Position numbers and translations under genes: made by a program. Shown in pieces: positions 51,757 through 62,024 of a stretch of 64,000 nucleotides of DNA. Every line of letters starts with the position of its first letter. Positions within the stretch are counted from its first letter, which is position 1. The stretch lies in assembly GCA_022843025.1 (NCBI GenBank), contig JALHOL010000001.1, forward strand, positions 558,001 to 622,000, in the 5' to 3' direction. This DNA comes from Paracoccaceae bacterium. Its GTDB lineage: Bacteria > Pseudomonadota > Alphaproteobacteria > Rhodobacterales > Rhodobacteraceae. The notes beneath the pieces are model-generated. The model had not been told where the DNA came from. It made no database searches and saw nothing but the letters and a program-made list of their open reading frames with translations.

Positions 51757-52072
51757 GCCGGGGCTGCGCGTATTTTAGACCGCCCTTCGGATGGGGGAGC
51801 GGAGCAAGGGGTGCAGGCGCATACGGATTTCAGCGCGGACTACTCTGTCGCGGGCGGGCAAACCGCGCGGGCAGGGTGTAGATAAAGAGCGCGGGTTCCT
51901 TGAACATCAATTCAAGCCTCCCAGCGTCGGCTTGGTGACTGGCGGCGCATGGTGCAGTAGCGAGTGAGGTCACTTCGTCAGCCGGGAGGCGGATGGCTGC
52001 GCTGCCGATGCCATTTCAGCGCCGGCTTGACGAGGTGACAGGTAGCACTGCTGGTGCAGACGGACCTTTCAA
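51757..52072. other. Gene-free gap between the pump and the arabinose operon
   Basis: 316 nt without a recognisable gene, remnant or IS. It carries scattered TGCAG units (TGCAGGCGCATACGG at 51812 and TGCAGACGGACC at 52055) like the 12-nt repeat elsewhere. No terminator-type hairpin with a T-run was seen. Confidence 0.5.
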
Positions 52073-52984
52073 TCAGAATGAAAACATGTCGGTGACCTGA
52101 CGCTTGCCCAGCGTGAGCGCGTCGGCGACATGGACCATGGGGGCGAGATCCACCTCTGACGTGCCGGACCGGACAAGTTCGGCCATGCGGGCGTAGAGTT
52201 TGGGGTATTCGCCCATGATCGTGTGTTCACCCGCGACTTCGACACCCGCCACTTCGAACCGGTTGCCGCCAAAGCGCAGGGCGCAGGGGCCTGCATTGGT
52301 GTCCAGTTCGATATCCCAGGTTTGCGGCCCTTCCTGACGCCAGTCGAAATCGGCGGTGATATTGCCGGAAAAGGCGATGCGGGCCGCGATCGGCGTGTCG
52401 CGATTGGCGGGAAATTCCAGCGTCGCGGCGGTGACATGAACCGGGGCAGGCAGGATTTCCGTCAGGATCGAAAGCGCGTTGATGCCCGGATCAAAGACAC
52501 CCATGCCACCCGGTTCAAAGACCCAATCCTGACCGGGATGCCATTTGCGCACGTCTTCGCGCCAGGTAATATGGGCGCGGGTGATGGTCTTGTCCTTGAG
52601 CCAAGCTTTCGCGGGGGCCACAGCCTCGGCCATGCGGGAATGCCATGTGGCATAAAGCGTGACGCCGTGATCCGCGGCGAGGCGTTCGAGGGCGTGCACC
52701 TCGGCCAGTGTTTGCCCCGGTGGTTTTTCCAGCATCACATGGCGGCCTGCCTTGAGCGCCATTTCGGCATAGGGATAGCGCGGCTGTGGTGGCAGGCAGA
52801 GCGAGATGGTGGTGATGTCGAGGCGTTCGGCCAGCATTCTGGCGAAATCGGTGAAGGCGGGAACGCCGTCCACGGTGCCGGAGCGGCTGACCGTGGCCGC
52901 GAGTTCCCAATCGGGCGAGGCGGCCAGCGCGGGGACGTGCTGGTCGCGGGCGATCTTGCCGATGCCGACGAGGGCGAGTTTCAT
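52073..52984 (-). CDS. L-arabinose / D-galactose 1-dehydrogenase (Gfo/Idh/MocA)
   Basis: 303 residues from ATG 52984, which overlaps the dehydratase stop by one base. Start KLALVGIGKIARDQHVPALAAS, the EKPPGQTLAEVHALE motif with catalytic Lys, and ATWHSRMAEAVAPAKAWL and WHPGQDWVFEPGGMGVFDPGINALSI, which match the arabinose 1-dehydrogenases of Azospirillum and Rhizobium. It oxidises L-arabinose (or D-galactose) at C1 to the lactone with NAD(P). It is the last gene of an operon that also encodes the importer and the following two enzymes. A lactonase gene is not in the window. Confidence 0.87.
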   Translation of the reverse strand: MKLALVGIGKIARDQHVPALAASPDWELAATVSRSGTVDGVPAFTDFARMLAERLDITTISLCLPPQPRYPYAEMALKAGRHVMLEKPPGQTLAEVHALERLAADHGVTLYATWHSRMAEAVAPAKAWLKDKTITRAHITWREDVRKWHPGQDWVFEPGGMGVFDPGINALSILTEILPAPVHVTAATLEFPANRDTPIAARIAFSGNITADFDWRQEGPQTWDIELDTNAGPCALRFGGNRFEVAGVEVAGEHTIMGEYPKLYARMAELVRSGTSEVDLAPMVHVADALTLGKRQVTDMFSF

Positions 52985-54726
52985 CAATGCGAGTCCTTGC
53001 CCACGGGCGCGCCCCGGCAGCCCAGCATGAAATCAAGATCGGCCCCGGTATCGGCGCCCATCACATGGCTGTGGTGCAGCATGGCATAGCCGCTGTCGGG
53101 CGGGGCGATGCGGGGTGTCCATGCGGCCTGACGGCGGGCGATTTCCTCATCCGAGACTTCCAGATGGAGGCGGCGGTTGGGGACGTCCAGTTGAATGAAA
53201 TCGCCGTTCTGAACGATGGCGAGGGGGCCGCCTACCGCCGCTTCGGGGCTGGTGTGGAGGCAGACGGTGCCGAAGGCGGTGCCCGACATGCGCGCGTCCG
53301 AGATGCGGACCATGTCGGTGATGCCCTTTTTCAGCACCTTGGGCGGCAGGCCCATATTGCCGACCTCGGCCATGCCCGGATAGCCTTTGGGGCCGCAATT
53401 CTTGAGCACCATGACGCAGGTTTCATCGATGTCGAGGTCGGGGTCGTTGATCTTGGCCTTGTAGTCGTCGATATCTTCAAACACCACGGCGCGGCCGCGA
53501 TGGACCATGAGCGACGGGGTCGCGGCAGAGGGTTTGAGGACGGAGCCGTTGGGGGCAAGGTTGCCCTTGAGGACGACGACGCCACCGGATTGCGTCAGCG
53601 CCTTTTCGACGGGAAGGATCACGTCGGCGTTGTGGTTGATCACATCCTTGACCTGTTCCCAGGCGGTTTCGCCAGAGACGGTGAGCGCGTCCTTGTTCAG
53701 AAGGCCCGCCTCACCCAGGCGTTTCAGAACAACGGGCAGGCCGCCTGCGTAGAAGAATTCCTCCATCAGGTATTTGCCCGACGGCATGAGGTTGACGATG
53801 GTGGGGACATCGCGGCCAAGGCGATCCCAGTCATCCAGTGTCAGGTCGATGCCGACGCGGCCCGCGATGGCGAGGATGTGGATGACGGCATTGGTCGAAC
53901 CGCCGATGGCGGCATTGGTGCGGATGGCGTTTTCAAACGCCTCGCGCGTGAGGATGTCAGAGGGTTTGAGATCATCCTTCACCATCTGCACGATGCGGCG
54001 GCCCGACATCTGGGCCATGACGCGACGACGCGAGTCCACCGCCGGGATGGCGGCATTGCCCGAAAGCGCCATGCCGAGTGCTTCGGCCATGGAGGCCATG
54101 GTGGAGGCGGTGCCCATCGTGTTGCAGGAACCGGCAGAGCGGGACATGGACGCCTCGGCCTCGGCAAACTCGGCCGGGGTCATTTCGCCTGCTTTTACCG
54201 CCTCCGAGAATTTCCACAGATGCGTGCCGGACCCCACGCGTTCGCCGCGGAAATAGCCGTTCAGCATCGGCCCGCCGGTGACAATGATCGAAGGCAGGTC
54301 GGTGGAGGCGGCGGCCATGAGGAGCGAGGGCGTGGTCTTGTCACAGCCGACGAGCAGGACGCAGCCATCCATCGGCTGGCCGCGCATCTGTTCCTCGACC
54401 GACATGGCGGCGAGGTTGCGGAACATCATCGCGGTGGGGCGGAAGGCGGATTCAGAGACGGAGAAGACCGGCACTTCAACCGGGAAACCGCCAGCCTCAT
54501 AGATGCCGTTCTTTACCTTTTCCGCCAGGTCGTTGAGGTGGGCGTTGCAGGGGTTGAGTTCGGACCAGGTGTTCAGGATGCCGATGACCGGGCGGCCATC
54601 GAACAGATCATGGGGAAAGCCCTGATTTTTCATCCAGCCGCGGTGATAGATGTTGTCGCGGCTGGAACCGCCGAACCATTCCTGCGAACGCAGTTTGCGG
54701 GGCCATTTGGCGGGCTTGAAGGTCAT
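52984..54726 (-). CDS. L-arabinonate dehydratase (IlvD/Edd family)
   Basis: 580 residues. N-terminus KWPRKLRSQEWFGGSSRDNIYHRGWMKNQG and C-terminus ending VGKDSH match the L-arabonate dehydratases of rhizobia. Fe-S ligands: NPCNAHL (about 60), LVGCDKTTPS (about 128) and AGSCNTMGTAST (about 200), plus the phosphate-free substrate loop RRRVMAQMSGRRIV. It dehydrates L-arabinonate to L-2-keto-3-deoxyarabonate (a [2Fe-2S] enzyme), and may also accept D-fuconate or D-galactonate. Lies between the araD1-like gene (7 nt) and the dehydrogenase gene. Confidence 0.92.
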   Translation of the reverse strand: MTFKPAKWPRKLRSQEWFGGSSRDNIYHRGWMKNQGFPHDLFDGRPVIGILNTWSELNPCNAHLNDLAEKVKNGIYEAGGFPVEVPVFSVSESAFRPTAMMFRNLAAMSVEEQMRGQPMDGCVLLVGCDKTTPSLLMAAASTDLPSIIVTGGPMLNGYFRGERVGSGTHLWKFSEAVKAGEMTPAEFAEAEASMSRSAGSCNTMGTASTMASMAEALGMALSGNAAIPAVDSRRRVMAQMSGRRIVQMVKDDLKPSDILTREAFENAIRTNAAIGGSTNAVIHILAIAGRVGIDLTLDDWDRLGRDVPTIVNLMPSGKYLMEEFFYAGGLPVVLKRLGEAGLLNKDALTVSGETAWEQVKDVINHNADVILPVEKALTQSGGVVVLKGNLAPNGSVLKPSAATPSLMVHRGRAVVFEDIDDYKAKINDPDLDIDETCVMVLKNCGPKGYPGMAEVGNMGLPPKVLKKGITDMVRISDARMSGTAFGTVCLHTSPEAAVGGPLAIVQNGDFIQLDVPNRRLHLEVSDEEIARRQAAWTPRIAPPDSGYAMLHHSHVMGADTGADLDFMLGCRGAPVGKDSH

Positions 54727-54733
54727 GTCTTCC

Positions 54734-55726
54734 TCACAGGGCGGTCACGGAAATGGTGCCGGATTGGGCGGGGGCCTTGGCGAGCGGGTTCTTCAGGGGC
54801 AGGCCGAAGGGGGCGGACTCAATTTCAAAGATATCGCCGGGACGGGTGGGAATGCCATCCGCAAAGGAGAGGGTGGCGGTGCCGAACATATGGACATGCA
54901 CATCGCCGGGGCGGCGGAAGATATCGTATTTGAAATGGTGGTGTTCGAGGTTGGCCATGCTGTGGGACATGTTCGCCTCGCCCGACAGGAAGGGCTTTTC
55001 CCAGATCACCGCGCCGTCGCGGCGGATGCGGGACATGCCCTGCACATCGGCGGGCAGATCGCCCACAAGGATTTCGGGGCCGAAAGACGCCTCGCGCAGT
55101 TTGGAATGGGCGAGCCAGAGGTAGTTCACCCGTTCGGTGACGTGGTCGGAAAATTCATTCGCCAGCGCCCAGCCGAGGCGGCAGGGGGTGCCATCGGGGG
55201 CGATGATGTAGATGCCCGCAAGCTCTGGCTCTTCGCCGCCGTCTTCGGCGAAGGGGGGCATGGTCAGGGGTTGGCCGGGGGCGATGGCGGTGGTGCCGTT
55301 GCCTTTGTAGAACCATTCGGGCTGCACGCCGGGGGTGGCGGGGGCGGGGCGGCCGCCTTCGAGACCCATGCGGAACATCTTCATGCTGTCGGTGAGGGTT
55401 TCTGCACCTTCCAGCTTGGCATGCATCGCGTCGCGGGCGGAGGCGCTGCCCAGATGGGTGAGGCCGGTGCCGGTGAGCAGCATATGCGCCGGGTCGGGAT
55501 GGGTGATGGGCAGGGTGACGCGGCCTTCGGCCAGAAGCGAGGGCAGGTCCACTGCCGCGCCCATGCCGCGTTCGGCGATGATGGCGGCGACGGGGCGTTT
55601 GGAGGTGGCCGCTTCGAGCGCGAGGTCATAGGTGCTGGCGGTGCCGCGCAGGATGGCAGCTTCGGACCCCGAGCGGACCACAACGGCGAGGGAGCCGTCG
55701 GGCTGCGTGATTTGGGACAGGAGCAT
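54734..55726 (-). CDS. gguC: GguC / AraD1 family protein (FAH fold), probable keto-deoxy-arabonate dehydratase
   Basis: 330 residues from ATG 55726 (GTG 55738 overlapping the gguB stop is also possible). FAH-fold core: LAGIYIIAPDGTPCRLGWALANEFSDHVTERVNYLWLAHSKLREASFGPEIL, HFKYDIFRRPGDVHVHMFGTATLSFADG. GguC lies next to gguAB in Agrobacterium; the AraD1 branch of this family was shown in Herbaspirillum to dehydrate L-2-keto-3-deoxypentonate. Next to the dehydratase it would supply 2-oxoglutarate semialdehyde. Transcribed with gguB (the stop is at 55735). Confidence 0.85.
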   Translation of the reverse strand: MLLSQITQPDGSLAVVVRSGSEAAILRGTASTYDLALEAATSKRPVAAIIAERGMGAAVDLPSLLAEGRVTLPITHPDPAHMLLTGTGLTHLGSASARDAMHAKLEGAETLTDSMKMFRMGLEGGRPAPATPGVQPEWFYKGNGTTAIAPGQPLTMPPFAEDGGEEPELAGIYIIAPDGTPCRLGWALANEFSDHVTERVNYLWLAHSKLREASFGPEILVGDLPADVQGMSRIRRDGAVIWEKPFLSGEANMSHSMANLEHHHFKYDIFRRPGDVHVHMFGTATLSFADGIPTRPGDIFEIESAPFGLPLKNPLAKAPAQSGTISVTAL

Positions 55727-55734
55727 CGGGGGCC

Positions 55735-56928
55735 TCACTTGTTCTTGTTGTAGACGTCAAAGATGACGGCGGCGAGGAGGACGAGGCCTTTGATCACCTG
55801 CTGATAGTCGATCCCGATGCCCATGATGGACATGCCGTTGTTCATCACGCCCATGATGAGCGCGCCGACGACGACGCCGATGATCTTGCCCGAGCCGCCG
55901 GTCATCGAAGCCCCGCCGATGAAGACGGCGGCGATCACGTCCAGTTCGAACCCTCCGCCCGCCTTGGGGGTAGACGAGTTCAGGCGCGCGGCGACGATCA
56001 TGCCCGCAAGGGCGGCAAGGACGCCCATGTTGCAGAAGGTGAGAAACACCAACCGGTCGGTGTTGATGCCCGACAGGCGGGCGGCTTTTTCATTGCCGCC
56101 AAGGGCATAGATGCGGCGGCCCGTGGTCGTGGATTCAGTGAAGAAGGCGTAAAGGACGGTCAGGACCGACAGGACCACCACCACGTTTGGCAGGCCGCGG
56201 AAGGAGGCCAGCTTGTAGCCTACGAACAGGAGCGCGGCGGTGATGACAAAGTTGCGGATGGCAAAGACGATCATCGGCTCGGACGTGATGCCGAATTGCT
56301 GATCCCTTGCGCGGGCGCGCAGGCCCAGCCACAGGATCACCACGGCGGCCAAGGCCACCAATGCGAGCGCGGTCATGTTGGGTTTGTCGACGCCGAAGGC
56401 ATCGGGGATGAAGCCGGTCGAAAGCGACTGGAAGGATTTCGGGAAGGGGCCGACGTTCTGCCCGGCGAGAAGCCAGAGCGTCAGGCCCCGGAAAACCAGC
56501 ATCCCGGCCAGCGTGACGATGAAGGAGGGGATGCGCCAATAAGCAACCCAATAGCCCTGCGCCGCCCCGATGGCGAGGCCGACGAGCAGGCAGGTGGGCA
56601 CCACCGCTATCACGGGCCAACCCATGTTGACGGTCAGCACGGCGGCCACGGCCCCGGTGAAGCCCACGACAGACCCAACCGACAGGTCGATATGGCCTGC
56701 CACGATGACCAGCAGCATCCCCAGCGCCATGATGATGACGTAGGAGTTTTGCAGGAACAGGTTGGTGATGTTCTGCGCGGACAGGAAATCGACTCCTTGG
56801 GTCACGCGCACCATCACGGTGAAGAACAGGACGATGGCGACCAGCGCCAGGATCATCCCGTTTTCCCGCAAATGCCCGCCCAGATGCGCGCCGATGCCCT
56901 TGCCTGCGCCTGCTGTCTGATCTGCCAT
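55735..56928 (-). CDS. gguB: Sugar ABC transporter permease
   Basis: 397 residues. About ten hydrophobic segments, with the carbohydrate-uptake permease signature of the BPD_transp_2/RbsC group (NIT NLFLQNSYVIIMALGMLLVIVAGHIDLSVGSVVGF in the N-terminal half and FIGGASMTGGSGKIIGVVVGALIMGVMNNGMSIMGI at the end). ATG 56928 overlaps the stop of the ATPase gene by one base. With GguA and ChvE it forms an importer for arabinose, galactose and related sugars in the inner membrane. Confidence 0.93.
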   Translation of the reverse strand: MADQTAGAGKGIGAHLGGHLRENGMILALVAIVLFFTVMVRVTQGVDFLSAQNITNLFLQNSYVIIMALGMLLVIVAGHIDLSVGSVVGFTGAVAAVLTVNMGWPVIAVVPTCLLVGLAIGAAQGYWVAYWRIPSFIVTLAGMLVFRGLTLWLLAGQNVGPFPKSFQSLSTGFIPDAFGVDKPNMTALALVALAAVVILWLGLRARARDQQFGITSEPMIVFAIRNFVITAALLFVGYKLASFRGLPNVVVVLSVLTVLYAFFTESTTTGRRIYALGGNEKAARLSGINTDRLVFLTFCNMGVLAALAGMIVAARLNSSTPKAGGGFELDVIAAVFIGGASMTGGSGKIIGVVVGALIMGVMNNGMSIMGIGIDYQQVIKGLVLLAAVIFDVYNKNK

Positions 56929-58463
56929 CACGCCACCTTTGCCTTGCCGTCGCCCCGAATGATCAGGGACATGATCCGTTCCTGGCTTGCCTCGTCACGG
57001 CTAAGTTCGCCGACGATGCGCCCTTCGTTCATCACATAGATGCGGTCGCACATGCCCAGAAGTTCGGGCATTTCGCTGCTGATCATCACGACCCCGCGCC
57101 CTTGGGCGGCGAGGTCTTTCATGATGGTGTAAATTTCGAATTTCGCGCCCACGTCGATGCCGCGCGTGGGTTCATCAAGGATCAGGACCTGCGGATCGGC
57201 GAACAGCCATTTCGACAGGACGACCTTCTGCTGGTTGCCGCCCGACAGGTTGACCACCTTTTGAAACACGGATGGCGTGCGGATCGACATGGCGCGGCGG
57301 TATTCTTCGGCCACCTGCTGTTCGCGCCCGCGCGACAGCACGCCGCGTGTCGCGACGCCTGCAAGGTTGGCCAGCGTGATGTTGCGGACGATGGGTTCAT
57401 CCAGCACGAGGCCAAGCTGTTTGCGATCCTCGGTCACATAGGCGAGGCCGGCGGCGATGGCCTTGGTCACCGACGAGGTATCGACGGCCTTACCGCCCAT
57501 TTTCACGGTGCCGGAGATGTTGCGGCCATAGGCATGGCCGAAGATGGACATGGCAAGTTCCGTGCGGCCCGCGCCCATGAGGCCTGCGATGCCCACGATT
57601 TCGCCTTTGCGGACGTTGAAGGCCGCGTCGCGGATCATCTGGCGGCCCTGCTGTTCAGGGTGCCAGACATTCCAGCCTTCGACCTCCATCAGCACTTCGC
57701 CGGGGTTGCTGTCGCGGTCGGGGTAGCGGTGGGCCATGTCGCGGCCGACCATATCGCGGATGATCCGCTCTTCGCTGATATCGGCCTTGTTCAGAGTGGA
57801 AACGGTGCTGCCGTCGCGGATGATGGTGATGCGATCGGCGACGCGGCCGATCTCGTTCAGCTTGTGGCTGATGATGATCTGGGTGACGCCCTGCGCCTTA
57901 AGCTCCAGCATCAGGTCTAGCAGTTTCTGGCTGTCGTTTTCCTGAAGCGCGGCGGTGGGCTCATCAAGGATGAGGAGGCGCACGTCTTTGGCCAGCGCCT
58001 TGGCGATTTCGATCAGTTGCTGCTTGCCGACGCCCAGCTTGCCGACCTGTGTTGTGGGCGGCTCGGACAGGCCCACCTTTTTGAGCAGGCTTTCGGTTTT
58101 CTGAAATGCGAGCGGCCAGTTGATGATGCCGTTCGAGGCAACCTCATTCCCGAGAAAGAGGTTCTCTGCGATGGACAGGAGCGGCACGAGGGCCAGTTCC
58201 TGATGGATGATGATGATGCCCTTGGCTTCGCTGTCGCGGATGCCGCGGTTGGTGAGGGTGGCACCGTCGTAAAGGATTTCGCCTTCATAGGATCCGTGCG
58301 GATAGACGCCGGACAGCACCTTCATCAGGGTGGATTTGCCCGCGCCGTTTTCGCCGCAGATGGCGTGGATTTCGCCCTGTTCGACGGTGAGGTTCACATG
58401 ATCGAGCGCGCGGACCCCGGGGAAGACCTTGCTGATCTCCCGCATTTCCAGAAGCGTTGCCAT
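56928..58463 (-). CDS. gguA: Sugar ABC transporter ATP-binding protein (two domains)
   Basis: 511 residues. Two ABC domains in tandem: the first has Walker [17 protein letters not shown] (about 38) and Walker [12 protein letters not shown]; the second has a degenerate Walker [17 protein letters not shown] and the signature [15 protein letters not shown] with [14 protein letters not shown]. This is the araG/xylG/mglA layout. It energises sugar uptake. The gene starts 66 nt after the chvE stop; a hairpin sits in between. Confidence 0.95.
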   Translation of the reverse strand: MATLLEMREISKVFPGVRALDHVNLTVEQGEIHAICGENGAGKSTLMKVLSGVYPHGSYEGEILYDGATLTNRGIRDSEAKGIIIIHQELALVPLLSIAENLFLGNEVASNGIINWPLAFQKTESLLKKVGLSEPPTTQVGKLGVGKQQLIEIAKALAKDVRLLILDEPTAALQENDSQKLLDLMLELKAQGVTQIIISHKLNEIGRVADRITIIRDGSTVSTLNKADISEERIIRDMVGRDMAHRYPDRDSNPGEVLMEVEGWNVWHPEQQGRQMIRDAAFNVRKGEIVGIAGLMGAGRTELAMSIFGHAYGRNISGTVKMGGKAVDTSSVTKAIAAGLAYVTEDRKQLGLVLDEPIVRNITLANLAGVATRGVLSRGREQQVAEEYRRAMSIRTPSVFQKVVNLSGGNQQKVVLSKWLFADPQVLILDEPTRGIDVGAKFEIYTIMKDLAAQGRGVVMISSEMPELLGMCDRIYVMNEGRIVGELSRDEASQERIMSLIIRGDGKAKVA

Positions 58464-58485
58464 GCTGTTCCCCCGGTTGAAGAAA

Positions 58486-58516
58486 GGCCCGCCCGGCCGC
58501 AAGGGCAGGGCGGGCC
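58486..58516 (-). terminator. Hairpin between chvE and gguA
   Basis: On the minus strand GGCCCGCCC, a 13-nt loop, GGGCGGGCC, then TTTCTTCA. It is 13 nt after the chvE stop. Such a structure is usual after a binding-protein gene, where it protects the 5' message and lowers, rather than stops, expression of the downstream transporter genes. Confidence 0.6.
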
Positions 58517-58529
58517 CGTAGTGCCGAAC

Positions 58530-59597
58530 TTACTTCAGCTGGTCGGCGGTGTAGTAGCCCGAACCGACGAGGATTTCCTCATAGTTCGTGACATCAACCG
58601 GCAGCGGCTCCAGCAGGTAGGACGGAACGACCTTCACGCCGTTGTCATAGGTGGAGGTGTCGTTGATTTCCGGCTCGGCGCCGGACAGGATCGCATCCAC
58701 CATCTTGACGGTCACGCCGGCAAGCGCGCGGGTGTCCTTGAAGATGGTCGAATACTGTTCGCCCGCGATCATGGATTTGACCGAAGGCACCTCGGCGTCT
58801 TGGCCGGTGACGATGGGCATGGGCAGATCGCCCGAGCCATAGCCAACGCCCTTGACCGAGGACAGGATGCCGATCGACAGCCCGTCATAGGGGGACAGCG
58901 CGCCGTGCAGCTGCTTGTCGCCGTAGTTCGCGGACAGCAGGTTGTCCATCCGGGCCTGTGCCACCGCGCCATCCCAACGCAGGGTGCCGACCACATCCAT
59001 GCCCATCTGGCCCGAAGCGATGACGATATCGCCCGAGTCGATCAGCGGTTGCAGGATCGACATCGCGCCGTTGTAGAAGAAGAAGGCGTTGTTGTCGTCG
59101 GGCGAGCCGCCGAACAGTTCGACGTTCCACGGCTTCACGCCGGGGAAGCGTTCGTTCAGGCCCTTGACCAGGCTTTCGGCCTGCTGGACGCCGACCTTAA
59201 AGTTGTCGAAGGTGGCGTAATAGTCGACCGAGCCGCTGTCACGGATCAGGCGGTCATAGGCGATAACCTTGATCCCTGCTGCAGCGGCGTTGTCCAGCGC
59301 GTTCGACAGCGTGGTGCCGTCGATGGCCGCGATGACAAGGACGTTGACGCCCTTGGTGATCATGTTCTCGACCTGCGCGAGCTGGGTCGGGATGTCGTCT
59401 TCGGCATATTGCAGATCGGTGGCGTAACCGGCGGCGGTGAACTGTTCCACCATCGAGTTGCCGTCCGAAATCCAGCGCGCCGAAGATTGCGTCGGCATGG
59501 CGATGCCCACGGTGCCTTTGTCTTGCGCAAAGCTGGGTGCGCCGATCAGCGACGCAGCAGTGGCGAGCGCGAGAAGCGCCCTTCTGGAAAGTTGCAT
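58530..59597 (-). CDS. chvE: Periplasmic sugar-binding protein ChvE
   Basis: 355 residues from ATG 59597, behind GGGAGGAC. Signal peptide [24 protein letters not shown], cut before [10 protein letters not shown] type I periplasmic-binding fold: [92 protein letters not shown]. ChvE of Agrobacterium binds glucose, arabinose, galactose and xylose, delivering them to GguAB and acting in chemotaxis and virulence sensing. The same order chvE-gguA-gguB-gguC is found here. Confidence 0.93.
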   Translation of the reverse strand: MQLSRRALLALATAASLIGAPSFAQDKGTVGIAMPTQSSARWISDGNSMVEQFTAAGYATDLQYAEDDIPTQLAQVENMITKGVNVLVIAAIDGTTLSNALDNAAAAGIKVIAYDRLIRDSGSVDYYATFDNFKVGVQQAESLVKGLNERFPGVKPWNVELFGGSPDDNNAFFFYNGAMSILQPLIDSGDIVIASGQMGMDVVGTLRWDGAVAQARMDNLLSANYGDKQLHGALSPYDGLSIGILSSVKGVGYGSGDLPMPIVTGQDAEVPSVKSMIAGEQYSTIFKDTRALAGVTVKMVDAILSGAEPEINDTSTYDNGVKVVPSYLLEPLPVDVTNYEEILVGSGYYTADQLK

Positions 59598-59742
59598 GGT
59601 GTCCTCCCTCGCCGTGAATCGCCACGGCACGTTTCGGCTTTGCGGGCGGGCTCCAACCCCCATCCGCGCCGTGGGGGACAGTTGCAATGGGTTTGCATAT
59701 CCGTCAATGAATGATTTGTGATTAATATATGGCGGAAAAGTT
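59598..59742. promoter_or_regulatory. chvE / gbpR divergent promoter region
   Basis: 145 nt. Near the gbpR side it is strongly AT-rich (ATGATTTGTGATTAATATAT, 59711-59730) against a GC-rich background, and contains TGATTTGTGATTA, which has the LysR-type T-N11-A form. It probably holds the site through which GbpR controls chvE. Confidence 0.5.
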
Positions 59743-60684
59743 ATGTCGGACGCGGATGATCTGCTGCGGCGCGGGGTGAAGCTGGCGCATCTGCGCCTGA
59801 TGGCGGCGCTGGCAGAGACGGGGCAGTTGGGGCTGGCGGCGGATCTGATGGGGGTGGCGCAACCCGCCGCGTCACGCCTGCTGGCCGAGGTGGAGCGGAT
59901 CACGGGGCAGCCCGTGCATCTGCGCACGGGGCGGGGGATCACGCTGACGCCGATGGGGGTGGCGCTGGCAAAGCGGGCGGCGCGGGTGGTGACGGAGTTG
60001 CGCGATGCCGGGCGCGAGATGGCCGAGATTGCCAATGGCGGTTCGGGCCATGTGCGGATCGGGTCGGTGACCGGCCCGGCGCTGGACCGGGTGCTGCCCG
60101 CGCTGCGCACGGCGCGGCTGGCCCTGCCGGGGGTGACGACCGAGGTTGTGGTGGCACCGTCAGACCTGTTGGGGACGCAGTTGCTGTCCGGACGGCTGGA
60201 TTTCGCCATCGGCCGTATGCCCGCGGGGATGGAGGGGCAGTTGCACCTGTCCGATCCCATCGGGGTGGAGCCTGTTTCGCTCATGGTGCGGCGGGGGCAT
60301 CGGCTGGCGGGGGCAGAGCGGATCGCGCCGGCGGATTTGATGGGGTTCGACTGGGTGATGCCGGGGCCAGAGGCGCTGTTGACCCGCGCGGTGATGGAGA
60401 GGTTGCGCGCGCTGGGCCTGCCGCAGCCGCCGCAGCGGCTGGCGACGGCGTCGTTCCTGCTGACGCTGGCGCTGGTGCAGCAATCCAACGCCATCGCGCC
60501 GCTGGCGCGGGCGGTTTGTGACCGATTCGCCGGGCCGGGGTCGCCCTATGAAATCTTGCCGGTCGATCTGGGCATCGTGGTGGACCCGTTTGGTTTGCTA
60601 ACGCGGGCGGGGGCGATTCTGACGCCGGTGGCGGCGCGGCTGGCGGCGATGGTGCTGGCGCAGGGCAGGGAGGTTGCTGATTAG
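59743..60684 (+). CDS. gbpR: LysR family regulator, GbpR-like
   Basis: 313 residues. LysR helix-turn-helix ([48 protein letters not shown], about 12-57) and effector domain ([43 protein letters not shown]). It is divergent from chvE, as gbpR is in Agrobacterium, where it represses the chvE-ggu operon without sugar and activates it with arabinose or galactose. The upstream 145 nt is the likely target. Confidence 0.86.
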   Translation: MSDADDLLRRGVKLAHLRLMAALAETGQLGLAADLMGVAQPAASRLLAEVERITGQPVHLRTGRGITLTPMGVALAKRAARVVTELRDAGREMAEIANGGSGHVRIGSVTGPALDRVLPALRTARLALPGVTTEVVVAPSDLLGTQLLSGRLDFAIGRMPAGMEGQLHLSDPIGVEPVSLMVRRGHRLAGAERIAPADLMGFDWVMPGPEALLTRAVMERLRALGLPQPPQRLATASFLLTLALVQQSNAIAPLARAVCDRFAGPGSPYEILPVDLGIVVDPFGLLTRAGAILTPVAARLAAMVLAQGREVAD

Positions 60685-60811
60685 GCTGCGCCTAAGCTGC
60701 GCGGCGGCATATCCTGCTTTCCTTGCGCGGCCCGCTGGTCGACAGTGATCTGCAAGAGGGGCTGGCCTGCCGGGCTGGCGCCTGTTGCTTTGCCGCCGAA
60801 GGATGCCTGCC

Positions 60812-61951
60812 ATGACCGCCGTCGATCCCAGCCTGCGCGCGATAGAAGAGCTGCGCGCCAATGTGGCGGTGCCGTTTGAGCGGGCGCAGGCCATGCCGAA
60901 ATCCGTCTACGTCTCGCCCGAGTTTGCCGAGGCCGAGCAGCGCCACATCTTTGCGCAGGACTGGCTTTGCGCGGGGCGCGCTGATGCATTGAAGGAAGCG
61001 GGCGACTATCTGACGATGGAGATTGCGGGTGAGCCCGTCATCATCCTGCGCGACCGGGACGGCGCCTTGCGCGGTATGAGCAATGTCTGCCGCCACCGGA
61101 TGAGCACGCTGCTGGAAGGGCGGGGGCGGGTGCGGGCCATCGTCTGCCCCTATCACGCCTGGACCTACAATCTGGATGGCACCCTGCGCGGCGCGCCGGC
61201 GATGACGCTGAACGAGACGTTCTGCAAGGATCAGGTGCGCCTGCCCGCGATCCGGGTGGCCGATTGGCATGGCTGGATCATGGTCACGCTGAACCCCGAC
61301 GCGCCCGATATTCACGACCGCCTGCGCGACGTGGAGGCGCTGGTGGGCCATCTGGATATGGGGAGCTATGCCGAGACCTTCCGCGAAGAGTTTCGCTGGG
61401 CCACCAACTGGAAGGTGCTGGCCGAGAATTTCATGGAAAGCTATCATCTGCCCGCCTGCCATGCCGGCACCATCGGGGGCAGTTGCGATCTGGCGCTGAT
61501 GGAATGCCCCGAAGGGACAGAGGCGTTCAACTATCACTGGATCGTCAAGAACGACACTGTGCCGCTGGCGCTGGCGCATCCGTCGAACACGCGGTTGCAG
61601 GGCGAGGAGCGGCGGATCACCTGGCTTTTGGCGATCTACCCCGCGCTTCTGATCACGCTGACGCCGGGGTATTTCTGGTACCTGGCGCTGACGCCGGATG
61701 GGCCGGGGCATGTGAAGGTGTTGTTCGGCGGCGGCATGAGTGCCGAATGGATGGCCGATCCCGACGCGTCTGCGAATCTGGCGGCAGTGAAGGCGCTGTT
61801 GGATGAGGTGCAGGTGGAAGACAAGGGCTGTACCGAAAAGGTCTATCGTGGGCTGTTGTCGCGGATGTCTGCGCCGGGGCCGCTGAGCCATCTGGAACGC
61901 CCGAATTTCGAATTTGCCCAGTATATCGCCCGGATGATGCCCGAGGCGTGA
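60812..61951 (+). CDS. Rieske non-haem iron oxygenase alpha subunit
   Basis: 379 residues. Rieske [2Fe-2S] motif CRHRMSTLLEG and CPYHAWTYNLDG (about 85-110), and the catalytic iron site NWKVLAENFMESYHLPACHAGT with its two His (about 202-226). The fold and length are those of ring-hydroxylating or demethylating oxygenases such as the GbcA/stachydrine group acting on quaternary amines. No separate reductase or ferredoxin gene is in the window. It is followed by RidA and DUF1028 genes (73 and 114 nt apart). The substrate is unknown; an N-containing compound is likely from the neighbours. ATG 60812 was chosen; ATG 60803 is possible. Confidence 0.87.
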   Translation: MTAVDPSLRAIEELRANVAVPFERAQAMPKSVYVSPEFAEAEQRHIFAQDWLCAGRADALKEAGDYLTMEIAGEPVIILRDRDGALRGMSNVCRHRMSTLLEGRGRVRAIVCPYHAWTYNLDGTLRGAPAMTLNETFCKDQVRLPAIRVADWHGWIMVTLNPDAPDIHDRLRDVEALVGHLDMGSYAETFREEFRWATNWKVLAENFMESYHLPACHAGTIGGSCDLALMECPEGTEAFNYHWIVKNDTVPLALAHPSNTRLQGEERRITWLLAIYPALLITLTPGYFWYLALTPDGPGHVKVLFGGGMSAEWMADPDASANLAAVKALLDEVQVEDKGCTEKVYRGLLSRMSAPGPLSHLERPNFEFAQYIARMMPEA

Positions 61952-62024
61952 TCCTTGTCAGAGCCGTGGGGCCGCAACGGCCCCCCGGCCCCCCCTCGCA
62001 CTCTTGACCCATCGGAAAGACATC

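Noticed and set aside
51757-52072. Possible pseudogene or IS remnant between the pump and the arabinose operon
   Set aside because: No protein-like fragment, terminal inverted repeats or target duplication could be identified.
59598-60494. Long upstream extension of chvE on the minus strand
   Set aside because: It is antisense to gbpR; the signal peptide and ribosome-binding site mark ATG 59597.
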